A stretch of 38,878 nt of DNA from an uncultured Clostridia bacterium (lineage in GTDB: Bacteria; Bacillota; Clostridia; UBA1381), in the NCBI GenBank assembly GCA_944393255.1, contig CALXZP010000025.1:1-38878 (forward strand), given 5' to 3'. Shown here piece by piece: positions 14,901 through 21,336 of the stretch. The position numbers and the translations under genes were made by a program. The notes under the pieces were generated by a model. It saw only the letters and a program-made list of their open reading frames with translations, made no database searches and was not told the DNA's origin. How positions within the stretch are numbered: position 1 is the stretch's first letter; each line of letters begins with the position of its first letter.

Positions 14901-17340
14901 AGAAGCTCTGATATTCATACTTCACCTGGTACAGTTCAGGCTGCGGCTGTCTGTCCGGAGACACGAGACCGTTGACGCAGAACTGTCCGGTGCCGCTGCC
15001 TGAGGCTGAGCCGTCCGGAGCAACGTTTCTTCCCTCGTAGTTCACATCGCCCCAGTCGCCGCCGTAGCCGAAGAAATAGCCCTCGCGCAGCTTGCCGAAA
15101 ATATCTTCGTTTGCAAGATATTTTCCGTCCTTATAGTAATCATAAGGATCCGGAACGATATTCTTATTCGCATCCGTTCTCTTTACCGAATCCGTATCGC
15201 TCGTAACTCTTTCAAGCGGGACGATCCTTGACTGATCCACCCAGTCCCAGATACATCCGCCGATCATATTCGTTCCCGAGCGTATAGCGTTCCAGTAGCC
15301 GTCAAGATCGCCTACGGCGTTGCCCATAGCGTGGTCGTATTCACACAGGAAATACGGCTTGTTTTTTGCATTGTTGCTTCCTGACGCATCCGGCGTTGAC
15401 GCCATGCTCTGCACATACTCAACTGTCGGGTACATATTGCTCTCCATATCGAAGCGCTCTCTGTTATGTACGAATTCCACATGTACCGGACGCGTTTTGT
15501 CATGCTCATGGAAGTAGTCCGCCATCCAGTAGTATATCGCCTGGTTTGCATCGCTCAAGCCTCCGCACTCGTTTCCTACTGACCAGGATACTATCGAGCT
15601 GTGGTTTTTAAGCGTCTGATAAGAGGTGATCGTTCTGTCCTTGAATATCTCACCAAGCTTATTGTCATATACGTCCGCAGTATTTCTGTCGCGCTGAGCT
15701 ACCGCGTGACATTCGGCATTTGTTTCAGCCATTACATAAAAGCCCTGTGTATCCGCAAGATAATATAAATATTCGTCGTTCGCATAGTGAGCGGTACGAA
15801 TAGTATTTATATTGAACTGCTTCATTGTTTTGAGATCTGTCTCATACACCTCTTTTGATACGTATTTTCCGTTCAGAGGGTCGCTGTCATGACGGTTCAC
15901 GCCCTTCATAAGCAGCGGCTGACCGTTTATCCTTATCCTGTCATAGGATGATATCGAATTGTAGTCATCCGAGTGCGGTGTGAAGGTTATTTCCCTGAAG
16001 CCTACAAGCTGCGCCGCGCTCTCGTGCTCCGTATTCACCGACAGCAAATACAGGTTAGGCTTTTCCGCCGACCACTGCGCCGGAGCCTCGACTCTTACCG
16101 ACGCGCTGTCAAAGGTAAGCGTGCTGTCAGCCGGTATAGCCTGCGTTGTTGTAAAGACCATCGACTTTACAGCATCGCTTGTATTATCCTTCTCATACAG
16201 ATTGACTGTCACATCATAGCCCGCGGCTATCTCCTCATCCGTGTTGTTGCGGAGCTTCAGACCGCGTATGATAAGATCGGCGTCAGTATAGCTTTCGTCA
16301 ACAAAATCCGTTTCGACCGTATAGTCCTCTACGGCAACGGCCGGCTCCGAAATAAGATACACGTCGCGGAAAATACCGCCGTCGTATATCATATCCTGAT
16401 CCTCAAGCCAGGTAGAGTCGCTGAACTTATGTACTCTTACGTCAAGTCTGTTATTTCCCTCAATAAGATAGTCGGTGATATCAAACTCATGCGGTCTGTA
16501 GGAATCCTCGCTGTAACCTACTATCTGACCGTTTACAAAAACATAGTAAGCCGACTCAACGCCCTGGAAAGAGATGAGCACCCTGTCCCCGTCGTTCCTC
16601 GTCATATCGTCCGTATTGAACGTAGTCTTGTAGAATCCTATCGGGTTATACTTTACCGGAGCCTCGCCCGGAACAAGAGTACCGTAACTCTGCGTTTTCT
16701 CATCATCTGAGTTATACGGCTGCTCGCCGCCCTGCCACGGCATTTTTACATTATTGTATATTGGGTAATCCCATACCCAGGTAACTTCGCCTACGTTGCC
16801 CTGGACTTTGCCCGTATCCTCATCGAGCGGGTTTATGTTTTTCCACCATTCGCCGTACGACGTCCAGCTCGACGGCATTTTCACGCCAAACTTCCAATCG
16901 GATGTATCAAAGTCCTCGTTTATAAAGTAATTTTCTGTTCCGTCTTCGTTTATAAGCCCTCTCTCAGCGCCCATTTTAAGGTTCTTAACGACCGTCATGT
17001 CCCACTGATTTGCCGCGTCTTCGCCTGTAAGCATTTTGATGCGGTCTGAGCTTTCCTTTCTGTAGTCGCGGGCAGCGGCAAGCGCCGTCTGCTCGTCCTG
17101 ATACGGCACAGCCGAATCCGTCCTCGCATCGCGGCGGTTCCTGCCGACCACCTTATACATTTCGTTTGCCGCGTCGTTATACTCCGTAAATGTTACGGTA
17201 TCCTCCGCCGCCGGTATCGCCTCTACCGTTTCCGCCGGCGAAACATTCTCCGGCTCGCCCGCCGCAAGCGCCGCCGACGGCAGAGCAGAAGCCGTCATTG
17301 CCGCCGCAAGCAGCATTGATAACACTTTTTTGTTACTCAT
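8938..17340 (-). CDS. giant secreted GH2 beta-galactosidase fused to an alpha/beta-hydrolase (esterase-like) domain
   Basis: This is a secreted enzyme of 2,800 residues. ATG 17340 is preferred because AAAGGAGGT sits just before it; the ATG at 17358 lies upstream of that site. After a signal peptide (to about residue 27), a LacZ-type GH2 follows: jelly roll, TIM barrel with acid/base E591 (WSVGNECGG) and nucleophile E667 (FLCEYDHAMGN), then LacZ domains 4-5 to about 1300. Next come a CBM-like domain (about 1380-1545), an Ig-like domain (1550-1615), a beta-sandwich, a Thr/Pro linker (1772-1785), another CBM-like domain, a Pro linker (1970-1985), and an alpha/beta hydrolase with nucleophile elbow GHSAAS (S2169) and likely His in SGHYDWS (H2270). 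The end has beta-sandwiches and a VKLMLWNTDQTPL module. There is no LPXTG, SLH or dockerin signal. Substrates are inferred: terminal beta-galactosides and O-acyl groups. Confidence 0.88.
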   Translation of the reverse strand: MSNKKVLSMLLAAAMTASALPSAALAAGEPENVSPAETVEAIPAAEDTVTFTEYNDAANEMYKVVGRNRRDARTDSAVPYQDEQTALAAARDYRKESSDRIKMLTGEDAANQWDMTVVKNLKMGAERGLINEDGTENYFINEDFDTSDWKFGVKMPSSWTSYGEWWKNINPLDEDTGKVQGNVGEVTWVWDYPIYNNVKMPWQGGEQPYNSDDEKTQSYGTLVPGEAPVKYNPIGFYKTTFNTDDMTRNDGDRVLISFQGVESAYYVFVNGQIVGYSEDSYRPHEFDITDYLIEGNNRLDVRVHKFSDSTWLEDQDMIYDGGIFRDVYLISEPAVAVEDYTVETDFVDESYTDADLIIRGLKLRNNTDEEIAAGYDVTVNLYEKDNTSDAVKSMVFTTTQAIPADSTLTFDSASVRVEAPAQWSAEKPNLYLLSVNTEHESAAQLVGFREITFTPHSDDYNSISSYDRIRINGQPLLMKGVNRHDSDPLNGKYVSKEVYETDLKTMKQFNINTIRTAHYANDEYLYYLADTQGFYVMAETNAECHAVAQRDRNTADVYDNKLGEIFKDRTITSYQTLKNHSSIVSWSVGNECGGLSDANQAIYYWMADYFHEHDKTRPVHVEFVHNRERFDMESNMYPTVEYVQSMASTPDASGSNNAKNKPYFLCEYDHAMGNAVGDLDGYWNAIRSGTNMIGGCIWDWVDQSRIVPLERVTSDTDSVKRTDANKNIVPDPYDYYKDGKYLANEDIFGKLREGYFFGYGGDWGDVNYEGRNVAPDGSASGSGTGQFCVNGLVSPDRQPQPELYQVKYEYQSFWMKETPTYEQQQQSGWTTDETLKNQKIVVYNENNFTNLNEYNISWELKENGEVIASGDIADVPSVEPKQAGEVTVPFGAELTELKQGAEYALYIEISEKYDKWAVNAGHEIAHEQFELSDEVLEAVCGKIPAAANAAETGGDGVTVTETDDKFSVSGNDFSFEVSKKTGFLSNYVYKGETLIKQLKPNYTRANHDNDSPQIDNWRYADEEKNITPLPNATRWSDGGDGRKVIDVGVKIKVPYEGDEYAKEFLRYTVDQSGALTYRMYLDTTDMPNQTAGGRYILRLGSEIQTDSSYEDIMWYGNGINTGEDMEYGYNYPVPECYRDRDTFAVKGVYSSTATDMYFPHLKNQETGTVNNVTWAALTSASSDTAILVTADKDRIGLETDPNYTDNSLEVSALHYSTKDLRNGAMHPYEMVSHSGYNMDTESTYFNVDHKSVGIGNKSCGPDTRENARITTGSIFDYAYTIIPAAKSDSASYSALSASWNETAETDVEIPEFSKEIGSVGYTTPDRSLPEKVTVDGAEQSVIWETDISECPVYSDTEIEGTLSDGTAVTGTISVYPDNLYYFVNCGDNDTSVFDAVKAMFPSLKNNVQDQTTVQNGWGMVSTEEDYGNPDGKETDGDKDKTGYYVKAGKTLDYSFTLEPGRYTVTEGTYEFWTNNAARTMKVTVSGSDGTELGTGTMTLDSKNGIDKAEASVSFVLDKADTITVSLSRESGADPVLSWIGIAQALPYAVTAQEGITASLSTAYAGETVTLSGNYAAGSLFVKDESGADVAVTAENDGKYSFVMPKSAVTVTGLINTDTTVYAVPKTVERVRGGSETDNRNYYIKNNCALGMIFDIPGDKTVTAAKLHFVRQNTAPGQKTNVYHQDKFEYANGTGYIAQYNGNTQTGLELSELPSAGEYKLLLAYDESVSESAAGNDYYVIDPVDNSGNASEKQRPSEVAQLPYLELTVKEGGSTPTDTPTDEPSGDEKVWQGYRDGGFTGENPDYSIAWALTNNANDQKGASHTIDTDNNIMTITSSAASGSDVLYGVVAAIKGVQPNTRYTLTFMEKTELTEVKSHGVYVNMITQAINWKTTNIFSTKDVSELSKNNDNMLHKEAVNDEDWHERTITYVTGSGKPDGYDTLEAKFTFILRGSLGTVQIKDLKITGAAEPEPAPTPTPVPAPTKDPDKDYTPEVHTGKAIDRLNTDETFQYHFAGGTDAFMETGKDETTADNGKKYDAYMWVPKTASPDTLRGLVAIKVNLIEVPLAYSKVLREALAEDNVGILFIIDKNDLLPEGYTGEGKNYKNILQGMYTEKDYKGDDLFTADKWKTYDGKDAADIMNDILSGIAEVSGYECVAENTPVITIGHSAASPFGYRSGNWAYDRVIAQIDMKNGMWGDATDSSNADNDAHGFGMVPGIPSLQYAAQYTEHAVGAGRDRSVCDARYHIEHQRAVSENYLVSHIIEWGSGHYDWSNNASEMITEYIKKAIEYRVPDSFKGGNDSYTLNDLTQSGYLMKPFEKDNGSEREAGYYAANGWLSSGMENASAAEADKKSSFWFFDRELAEAMNEFTKYAIPESPGRNDTGVAGKTHTDKEPYMLMKDPSKSVYADTVYDFNSYISPFDKFNGNMSRYGSNRFINYEKMDAPEKGNGDSNPSLGAVNTGDLRGYDTLTVDTYYMSEVPSIETTNGEAYDGTGDAAKVPEGTKAEVVPLIAPYELIDSELVDTDGMTRDGSEIADSVASVTRNTLRFHNNRVYYNTGCQYTNGTGQALDAFAMIYSPEVKENGEVVSIFKSTGTQMNVPYVAENKGTVQTLTLDEIDDVTISGADRNKMIDVSYTSSDEDLQKYTDVFVNYGPARAVRTVDPEDGSYSWQIEILKDQIPEGAEGPIEISVVASNLGKWEKVSGAADEIMFNVTIDTPAEIGGRIEDGTIKSVYAKGIEGEALMYAAQYDAEGVLKRTDIIEFNGSEEKSVDIPVVGENVKLMLWNTDQTPLCNAADIK

Positions 17341-17400
17341 ATTGACCTCCTTTGACATTATAATATTTCGAATATTTTTTCTATATTTCCTATTGAGCTT

Positions 17401-17429
17401 AGTCTATCATAACTCATTACCCCCGTCAA
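17401..17429 (-). promoter_or_regulatory. promoter of the giant GH2-esterase gene
   Basis: On the minus strand TTGACG (17429-17424) and TAGACT (17406-17401) are 17 bases apart. The -10 box is weak (4 of 6), as expected for an activator-dependent promoter. A pair of direct repeats lies just upstream at 17447-17487. Confidence 0.55.
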
Positions 17430-17446
17430 TACGTGTTTTTGACAAT

Positions 17447-17487
17447 GACATTTAAGATTAAAACACAGTCATTTTTAATAAAAACAC
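17447..17487 (-). promoter_or_regulatory. tandem direct repeats with 21-bp period, likely AraC-type operator
   Basis: On the minus strand GTGTTTTTATTAAAAATGAC (17487-17468) is followed after one base by GTGTTTTAATCTTAAATGTC (17466-17447). The copies agree at 15 of 20 positions, and a 21-bp period puts them on the same DNA face, as in classic araI half-sites. They lie between the giant GH2 promoter and the divergent araC-type promoter, so the regulator could control both. Confidence 0.6.
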
Positions 17488-17489
17488 AC

Positions 17490-17518
17490 TTGCACTTTAA
17501 ATATTTTTATGATAAAAT
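17490..17518 (+). promoter_or_regulatory. promoter of the first AraC-type regulator
   Basis: TTGCAC (17490-17495) and TAAAAT (17513-17518) are separated by 17 bases, 25 bases before the start codon region. The direct-repeat operator adjoins its -35 box, allowing autoregulation. Confidence 0.6.
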
Positions 17519-17542
17519 AGATATAAAAGGGGGTAAAAATAT

Positions 17543-18322
17543 ATGCAGGTAACAAAAAACAAATTTTTCTATCTTAAAATAGAAAATATAGTCTCGAATG
17601 CATTTGAACACGGCCGCCCTCAGTGGGGACTGGAATATTTCAAAAATAAAATGATTGTTTACGACATAAACGGAAATGCTATAAATATAGAACCGGATTC
17701 AATATTTATTATTCCTCCCGACACATACTTTAAAACAGAAAGCGCCAACGGCAAGCCGTGGACGCACACGTGCATAACCTTTGACGCCGATGAAGAGTAT
17801 ATGAAAAATTTGAACCTGCCGGCTATGACGCCGATACGTATCGGCAAGACCAAGGAGCTTGAGCAGCTCATGTTCGATATGGAGGACAGGCAGCTTTCCT
17901 CGTCTCAGTTCAAGCAGGACGCCCAGGACGCATATCTGCTCCTGATACTGCTGACGATATACGACTATCTTAATATGCCGTCAAAGGATTACACCCTAAA
18001 CGCCGGCGACGACCTTCAAAAGCTGCGCCATACCGTAATGAACAGTACCGGCGTATTCTGGACGGTGGAGAGCATGGCGGCTCAGGCAAACATGAGCGTG
18101 CGCGGATTTCAGCGCAAATATAAAGAAATGTACGGAAAGTCGCCCATCGCAGACCTTTACGATTTCCGTTTCGTCCGTGCAAAAAGACTGCTTGACACCG
18201 GCTATTCCATAAACCACATACTCAACTCCTGCGGCTTCAGATCGCCTCAGCACTTTTCGACATTTTTTAAAAAACGCTCGGGCATGACCCCTACCGAATA
18301 TGTAAAAAATAAAAAAAAATAA
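17543..18322 (+). CDS. AraC-family regulator, divergent from the giant GH2-esterase gene
   Basis: This 259-residue protein has an N-terminal cupin-like sensor domain (about 1-130; NAINIEPDSIFIIPPDT) and a C-terminal AraC/XylS double helix-turn-helix (about 155-255). Visible landmarks are WTVESMAAQANMSVRGFQRK for the first HTH and SINHILNSCGFRSPQHFSTF for the second, ending GMTPTEYVK. AAAGGGGG precedes the ATG. It is transcribed away from the giant GH2 gene across a 200-base region with likely operator repeats, so it probably senses a released sugar and activates that gene. It is a close paralogue of the regulator at 31038-31820, with nearly matching DNA-recognition helices. Confidence 0.92.
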   Translation: MQVTKNKFFYLKIENIVSNAFEHGRPQWGLEYFKNKMIVYDINGNAINIEPDSIFIIPPDTYFKTESANGKPWTHTCITFDADEEYMKNLNLPAMTPIRIGKTKELEQLMFDMEDRQLSSSQFKQDAQDAYLLLILLTIYDYLNMPSKDYTLNAGDDLQKLRHTVMNSTGVFWTVESMAAQANMSVRGFQRKYKEMYGKSPIADLYDFRFVRAKRLLDTGYSINHILNSCGFRSPQHFSTFFKKRSGMTPTEYVKNKKK

Positions 18323-18327
18323 GCTCG

Positions 18328-18361
18328 GAAAAAGCCGCTCCCGCATGAAGCGGGAACGGCT
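18328..18361 (-). terminator. terminator shared at the convergent gene ends
   Basis: AGCCG-TTCCCGC and GCGGGAG-CGGCT form a 12-bp stem with one mismatch and a 5-base loop. On the minus strand it is followed by TTTTTCC, so it ends the transcript carrying the 745-residue protein gene and the small ORF. No T-run is present for the plus-strand AraC gene. Confidence 0.75.
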
Positions 18362-18381
18362 CATAACTACGCAAGGCCTTT

Positions 18382-18546
18382 TTAAAATGTGAGTATTGTT
18401 TCTACCAATGTGATATTCTTTTTATCGACCTTTTCGTTTCCGGTCGTCAACGCATTATATGCTTGTACGTCTCCGCTCAATGTCACCACGTTCTCGGTCT
18501 CAAATACCGCTATGTTCATAGCGGGCTTTAAATAAGCTCTTTTCAT
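18382..18546 (-). CDS. small ORF of 54 residues, conserved-looking short protein
   Basis: A 54-residue reading frame with a very good ribosome site (GGGAGGAA, about 8 bases before ATG 18546) starts 16 bases after the 745-residue protein gene, and a terminator follows it. It begins MKRAYLKPAMNIAVFETENV and continues with VTLSG. This Lys-x-x-Tyr-x-x-Pro start, acidic centre and (I/V)VT-x-SG motif resembles short hypothetical proteins that I recall from gut Firmicutes and Bacteroides. There is no signal peptide or membrane segment. Function is unknown; a leaderless small protein or a peptide precursor are both possible. Cotranscription with the surface protein is likely. Confidence 0.65.
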   Translation of the reverse strand: MKRAYLKPAMNIAVFETENVVTLSGDVQAYNALTTGNEKVDKKNITLVETILTF

Positions 18547-18562
18547 CGTTCCATTCCTCCCA

Positions 18563-20800
18563 TCAATAACTGAACCAAACTTTGTCTATGGTGTTGTCAC
18601 CGATCGCTGTCTTTGTGAGGACAAGCCCGAACATATAGCTGCCTCCGGTAACCGTGGTATCAAATTCTTCGCTTACACTTGCTTTTACACTGGTTGTCTT
18701 TGCTTTATCGTTGGAAATGATCCATTTCGGGTTTGTCAGATCTACCGTTTTACCCTCTTCAACTGTTAACGCAGCAGTCCATCCCATTGAGCCGTCGTCA
18801 AAATCATTGTCTAAAGGCGTTGCCTCTATATCATTAGACTTTGCCGCAAGCACGATCTTTCCGTCATTCTCGCCCGTGCCCGCCGCAAGGACAAAGCTGT
18901 CGTTAGTAAAGGAGAGCTTGTCAGGCGAGCCGGAAGCTATAACAAGACCTTCGGTAAGCGTAACGTCTATTGTGAGCGGAATAGCTTCTCCCGTGTAGCC
19001 TGTGATATAGACATTTGCTTTTTCTGTGTTGAGCTTTAATTCTCCGAGCTTTGCAGCATTTTTAATTATAACGTTTGCTTTTCTTGCATCTGGGTGTATT
19101 GATGAAATATATTTATCAGTTATCTTGCTAAGATCGGCTCCGTCAACAGTAAAAGCATGCGTTGTACTCCAGCTGAACACTATGTAATTGCCGGAAACCC
19201 GGTTTACGACCGCCTTTGGACCGAGCGTGATCGCCTCTTCTTCGTTATCGCCGCCAAGCATAAAGGTTCCCTGGTCGCGCTCAACACCGGATGTGACCTC
19301 ATCGGAAATAGTCAGTGTACCGCCCGCCGCGCCGAGCGTGATCTTTCTTGCTCCGAATGCATTGCCGTTGTCGCTATTTTTATCAGCCCTGATCATAGCG
19401 CCTTTCGCCTCTCCGGTTCTTTTTATGGTAACATTAGTATCCTCCGCCGCGTTAATAGTAATATCGGTATTTGCAGCGGGATTTATTATCGAAGAACCGT
19501 CAGTTACCTCTACATCTTTATACAATGTGACTGTTGCTGTTTGACCGTTTGCGGCTTTTAACGCTTCGCTGAATGTTGAATATACTGTTGTTACTCCGTT
19601 TATTGTTACTCCTGCCGCCGCCGTACTCTCGCCGTATAATTTGAAATTTTTAAATGTACTTGGTGCATTCCATTTATTAAACGATATAACAAGATATTTT
19701 TTACCGCTGATATCAAAGGACGCCGCAGCATTGCCTGAAGTAGCATCGCCAAACTGACATGCACCTACAACATCAAGTCCATACACTTGTTGGAGTCCGT
19801 TATTATTATTTAACGGCTTGTCGCTGCTGTTTCGTGTCCAGTCCTCATCATTTAGATCAAACCGACTCGCATCCATATCTTTTGGAGCTGTTTTCGTGAT
19901 CGTATCATTATCCGTAGTATATATACGCACGGAGTCATTTGCGCCCCATGAAGCTCCCTTAACCGAAACCCCGCTTATATCCAGAACCATATATGCCAGA
20001 CACTTTGATTCTGAGCTTTCAGTTCTTGTCAGGGAAACTCCGTCATCTGTTGTCGGATCAAAACCGGTGGTATCTGTAATGAGTTTTCCGCCTGAAAAAT
20101 ATGCCGCGCAGGTATAGTCTGTGCCGTATTTCAGTACAGAGTCCTCGCCAAGCTTAGTTTCCAGCTGTATATTGTCTATGTACACCTCGCCGTTCACAAG
20201 CGGTATCTCAACGATAACTCCCGTACCGGCTTCGGGAATGCTGAATGAAACATCTTTAGCTTCCCCTGTTAACTTATTGGTATTATGAGAGATTGAAGTC
20301 AAAACCGGATTACTATCGTTATCCAAGCCGAGCTTATAATATACCGCGTTCCACCGATCGTTTTTGGCGGTAGTGGCGGACGCGAATTTTTTCGTATTAC
20401 TGCTATCTTCTATCGCTGCTTTAATTTCATCTGATTTTGTTACATTGCTCGTTGTCGCGTAAAAATTAGCTGTTGACGTTACATCAGACGGGGTATTGCT
20501 TGTACTGTCAAAGCCGTATCCGATGGTTACGGAACGTATATCCGTGCAGTCTACATCTCCGATATACACATATGCATTATCTATGTTTGCCGTATCTGAA
20601 TTTTTCCAGTCAGCTTGATAGTTTGCTTCCAAGATTGTGCTTCCGGCCGTAACATCGTTTCTGTTACAGATCAAATTATCGGTCAGCGGTTTATATACCG
20701 TTGTGGTAGTTACATCCGCCGCTCCTGCGGGAACTGCGGCGAGCATTGAACCCATCACCGCCGCCGCGGCGAGCGATGATATAACTTTTTTGAATTTCAT
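18563..20800 (-). CDS. secreted multi-domain protein with putative glycan-binding modules (non-catalytic)
   Basis: This 745-residue protein has a clear signal peptide (MKFKKVISSLAAAAVMG... cut near AGA-AD, residue 28). Residues about 30-200 form the same module that is repeated in the giant GH2-GH95 protein (YVYIGDVDCTDIRSVTIGYGF; ending VYIDNIQLE). A second beta-sandwich covers about 205-395 (LVISFNKWNAPSTFKNFKLYG). Residues about 400-640 have the short, repetitive Thr/Ile/Val-rich strands of a right-handed beta-helix (VTLYKDVEVTDGSSII, ITINAAEDTNVTIKR). The C-terminus is an Ig-like domain. I see no catalytic motif and no LPXTG or SLH anchor. It probably binds glycans outside the cell. AAGGGGGC precedes the start. 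Confidence 0.75.
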   Translation of the reverse strand: MKFKKVISSLAAAAVMGSMLAAVPAGAADVTTTTVYKPLTDNLICNRNDVTAGSTILEANYQADWKNSDTANIDNAYVYIGDVDCTDIRSVTIGYGFDSTSNTPSDVTSTANFYATTSNVTKSDEIKAAIEDSSNTKKFASATTAKNDRWNAVYYKLGLDNDSNPVLTSISHNTNKLTGEAKDVSFSIPEAGTGVIVEIPLVNGEVYIDNIQLETKLGEDSVLKYGTDYTCAAYFSGGKLITDTTGFDPTTDDGVSLTRTESSESKCLAYMVLDISGVSVKGASWGANDSVRIYTTDNDTITKTAPKDMDASRFDLNDEDWTRNSSDKPLNNNNGLQQVYGLDVVGACQFGDATSGNAAASFDISGKKYLVISFNKWNAPSTFKNFKLYGESTAAAGVTINGVTTVYSTFSEALKAANGQTATVTLYKDVEVTDGSSIINPAANTDITINAAEDTNVTIKRTGEAKGAMIRADKNSDNGNAFGARKITLGAAGGTLTISDEVTSGVERDQGTFMLGGDNEEEAITLGPKAVVNRVSGNYIVFSWSTTHAFTVDGADLSKITDKYISSIHPDARKANVIIKNAAKLGELKLNTEKANVYITGYTGEAIPLTIDVTLTEGLVIASGSPDKLSFTNDSFVLAAGTGENDGKIVLAAKSNDIEATPLDNDFDDGSMGWTAALTVEEGKTVDLTNPKWIISNDKAKTTSVKASVSEEFDTTVTGGSYMFGLVLTKTAIGDNTIDKVWFSY

Positions 20801-20843
20801 TTAAAAGCCCCCTTGTATAATATTAGTAATTATTGCATTTAAA

Positions 20844-20869
20844 CGCCCGCAGGTCCGCATCTGCGGGCG
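20844..20869. other. terminator-like hairpin in the leader of the 745-residue protein gene
   Basis: CGCCCGCA and TGCGGGCG form a perfect 8-bp stem with a 10-base loop. On the minus strand it is followed by TTTAAAT. It lies between the predicted promoter (20923-20951) and the start codon, so it could attenuate or simply stabilise the transcript. It is the counterpart of the hairpin at 21095-21126. Confidence 0.55.
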
Positions 20870-20922
20870 CATATCCGCAACCTTGCACAAACTCTAAAGC
20901 ATTTTAGAGTACTTTATTATGA

Positions 20923-20951
20923 ATTATACAACAATTTTTTCTTCTTCTCAA
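20923..20951 (-). promoter_or_regulatory. promoter of the 745-residue secreted protein gene
   Basis: On the minus strand TTGAGA (20951-20946) and TATAAT (20928-20923) are 17 bases apart. It gives a leader of about 115 bases containing two hairpins (ACTCTAAA/TTTAGAGT at about 20891-20910 and the GC-rich one at 20844-20869). The promoter arose within repeat copy A; copy B has only a degenerate version (TTGAAA-17-CACAAT). Confidence 0.65.
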
Positions 20952-21039
20952 CCCCCTTTTCATCTTTTGGCATTTTTGTTTAAATTTCAGTCGTTCAACT
21001 GTAAATTATATTTTTCCAAACGATTTTGAGCCGATACCG

Positions 21040-21087
21040 TCAATAACTCAGCGTATATTTTTTCCATACCCGGTATCAAAACCAAAT
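21040..21087 (-). pseudogene. remnant of the last ~16 codons of a second GH95-type gene
   Basis: Read on the minus strand this gives FGFDTGYG, a one-base deletion, then KKYTLSY and a stop. The real giant gene ends RFMVFDTEAGKEYALNY and stop. The alignment continues into the 3' flank, so this is a decayed copy of that gene's end, not chance. It is adjacent to the terminator of the intact gene. Confidence 0.65.
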
Positions 21088-21092
21088 TACAA

Positions 21093-21336
21093 TTAAACGC
21101 CCGCGGGTCCGCATCCACGGGCGTTTGTATGCAGCTTTCTCATTTATCCGAAGCTTTTTCTGATATTTTTATTGAAATTGTGTAATTATTTTTTGTTGCT
21201 TTCAACCTCCTTTTCAGCCTTTAGCATTTTTTTAATTCCAGTCGTTCAACTGTAAATTATATTCCGCCAAATACCGGCATTCCGCCGCCGTCAATAGTTC
21301 AGCGCGTATTCTTTTCCGGCTTCCGTATCAAATACC
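21093..21336. repeat. direct repeat copy B (3' end and flank of the intact giant GH2-GH95 gene)
   Basis: This copy includes the true last codons and stop of the giant gene (21291), its AT-rich 3' flank and its terminator hairpin. It is partnered with copy A at 20838-21085, with an identical 25-base block at 21239-21263. Confidence 0.75.
21095..21126 (-). terminator. terminator-like hairpin after the giant GH2-GH95 gene
   Basis: AAACGCCCG and CGGGCGTTT form a 9-bp stem with a 14-base loop, followed on the minus strand by AATTGTAATTT. The U-tract is short, partly within the stem, so efficiency is uncertain. It lies about 165 bases past the stop codon. Confidence 0.55.

Larger units (their letters stand above)
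20838..21085. repeat. direct repeat copy A (duplicate of the giant GH2-GH95 gene's 3' end)
   Basis: This stretch aligns over its length with 21093-21336 (copy B, offset about 251), including an identical 25-base block at 20988-21012. It contains a terminator-like hairpin, a shared 3' flank and a stub of the GH95 gene's last codons. With the start-side leader it fills the 490-base gap between the two genes; no other gene is seen there. Confidence 0.75.
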
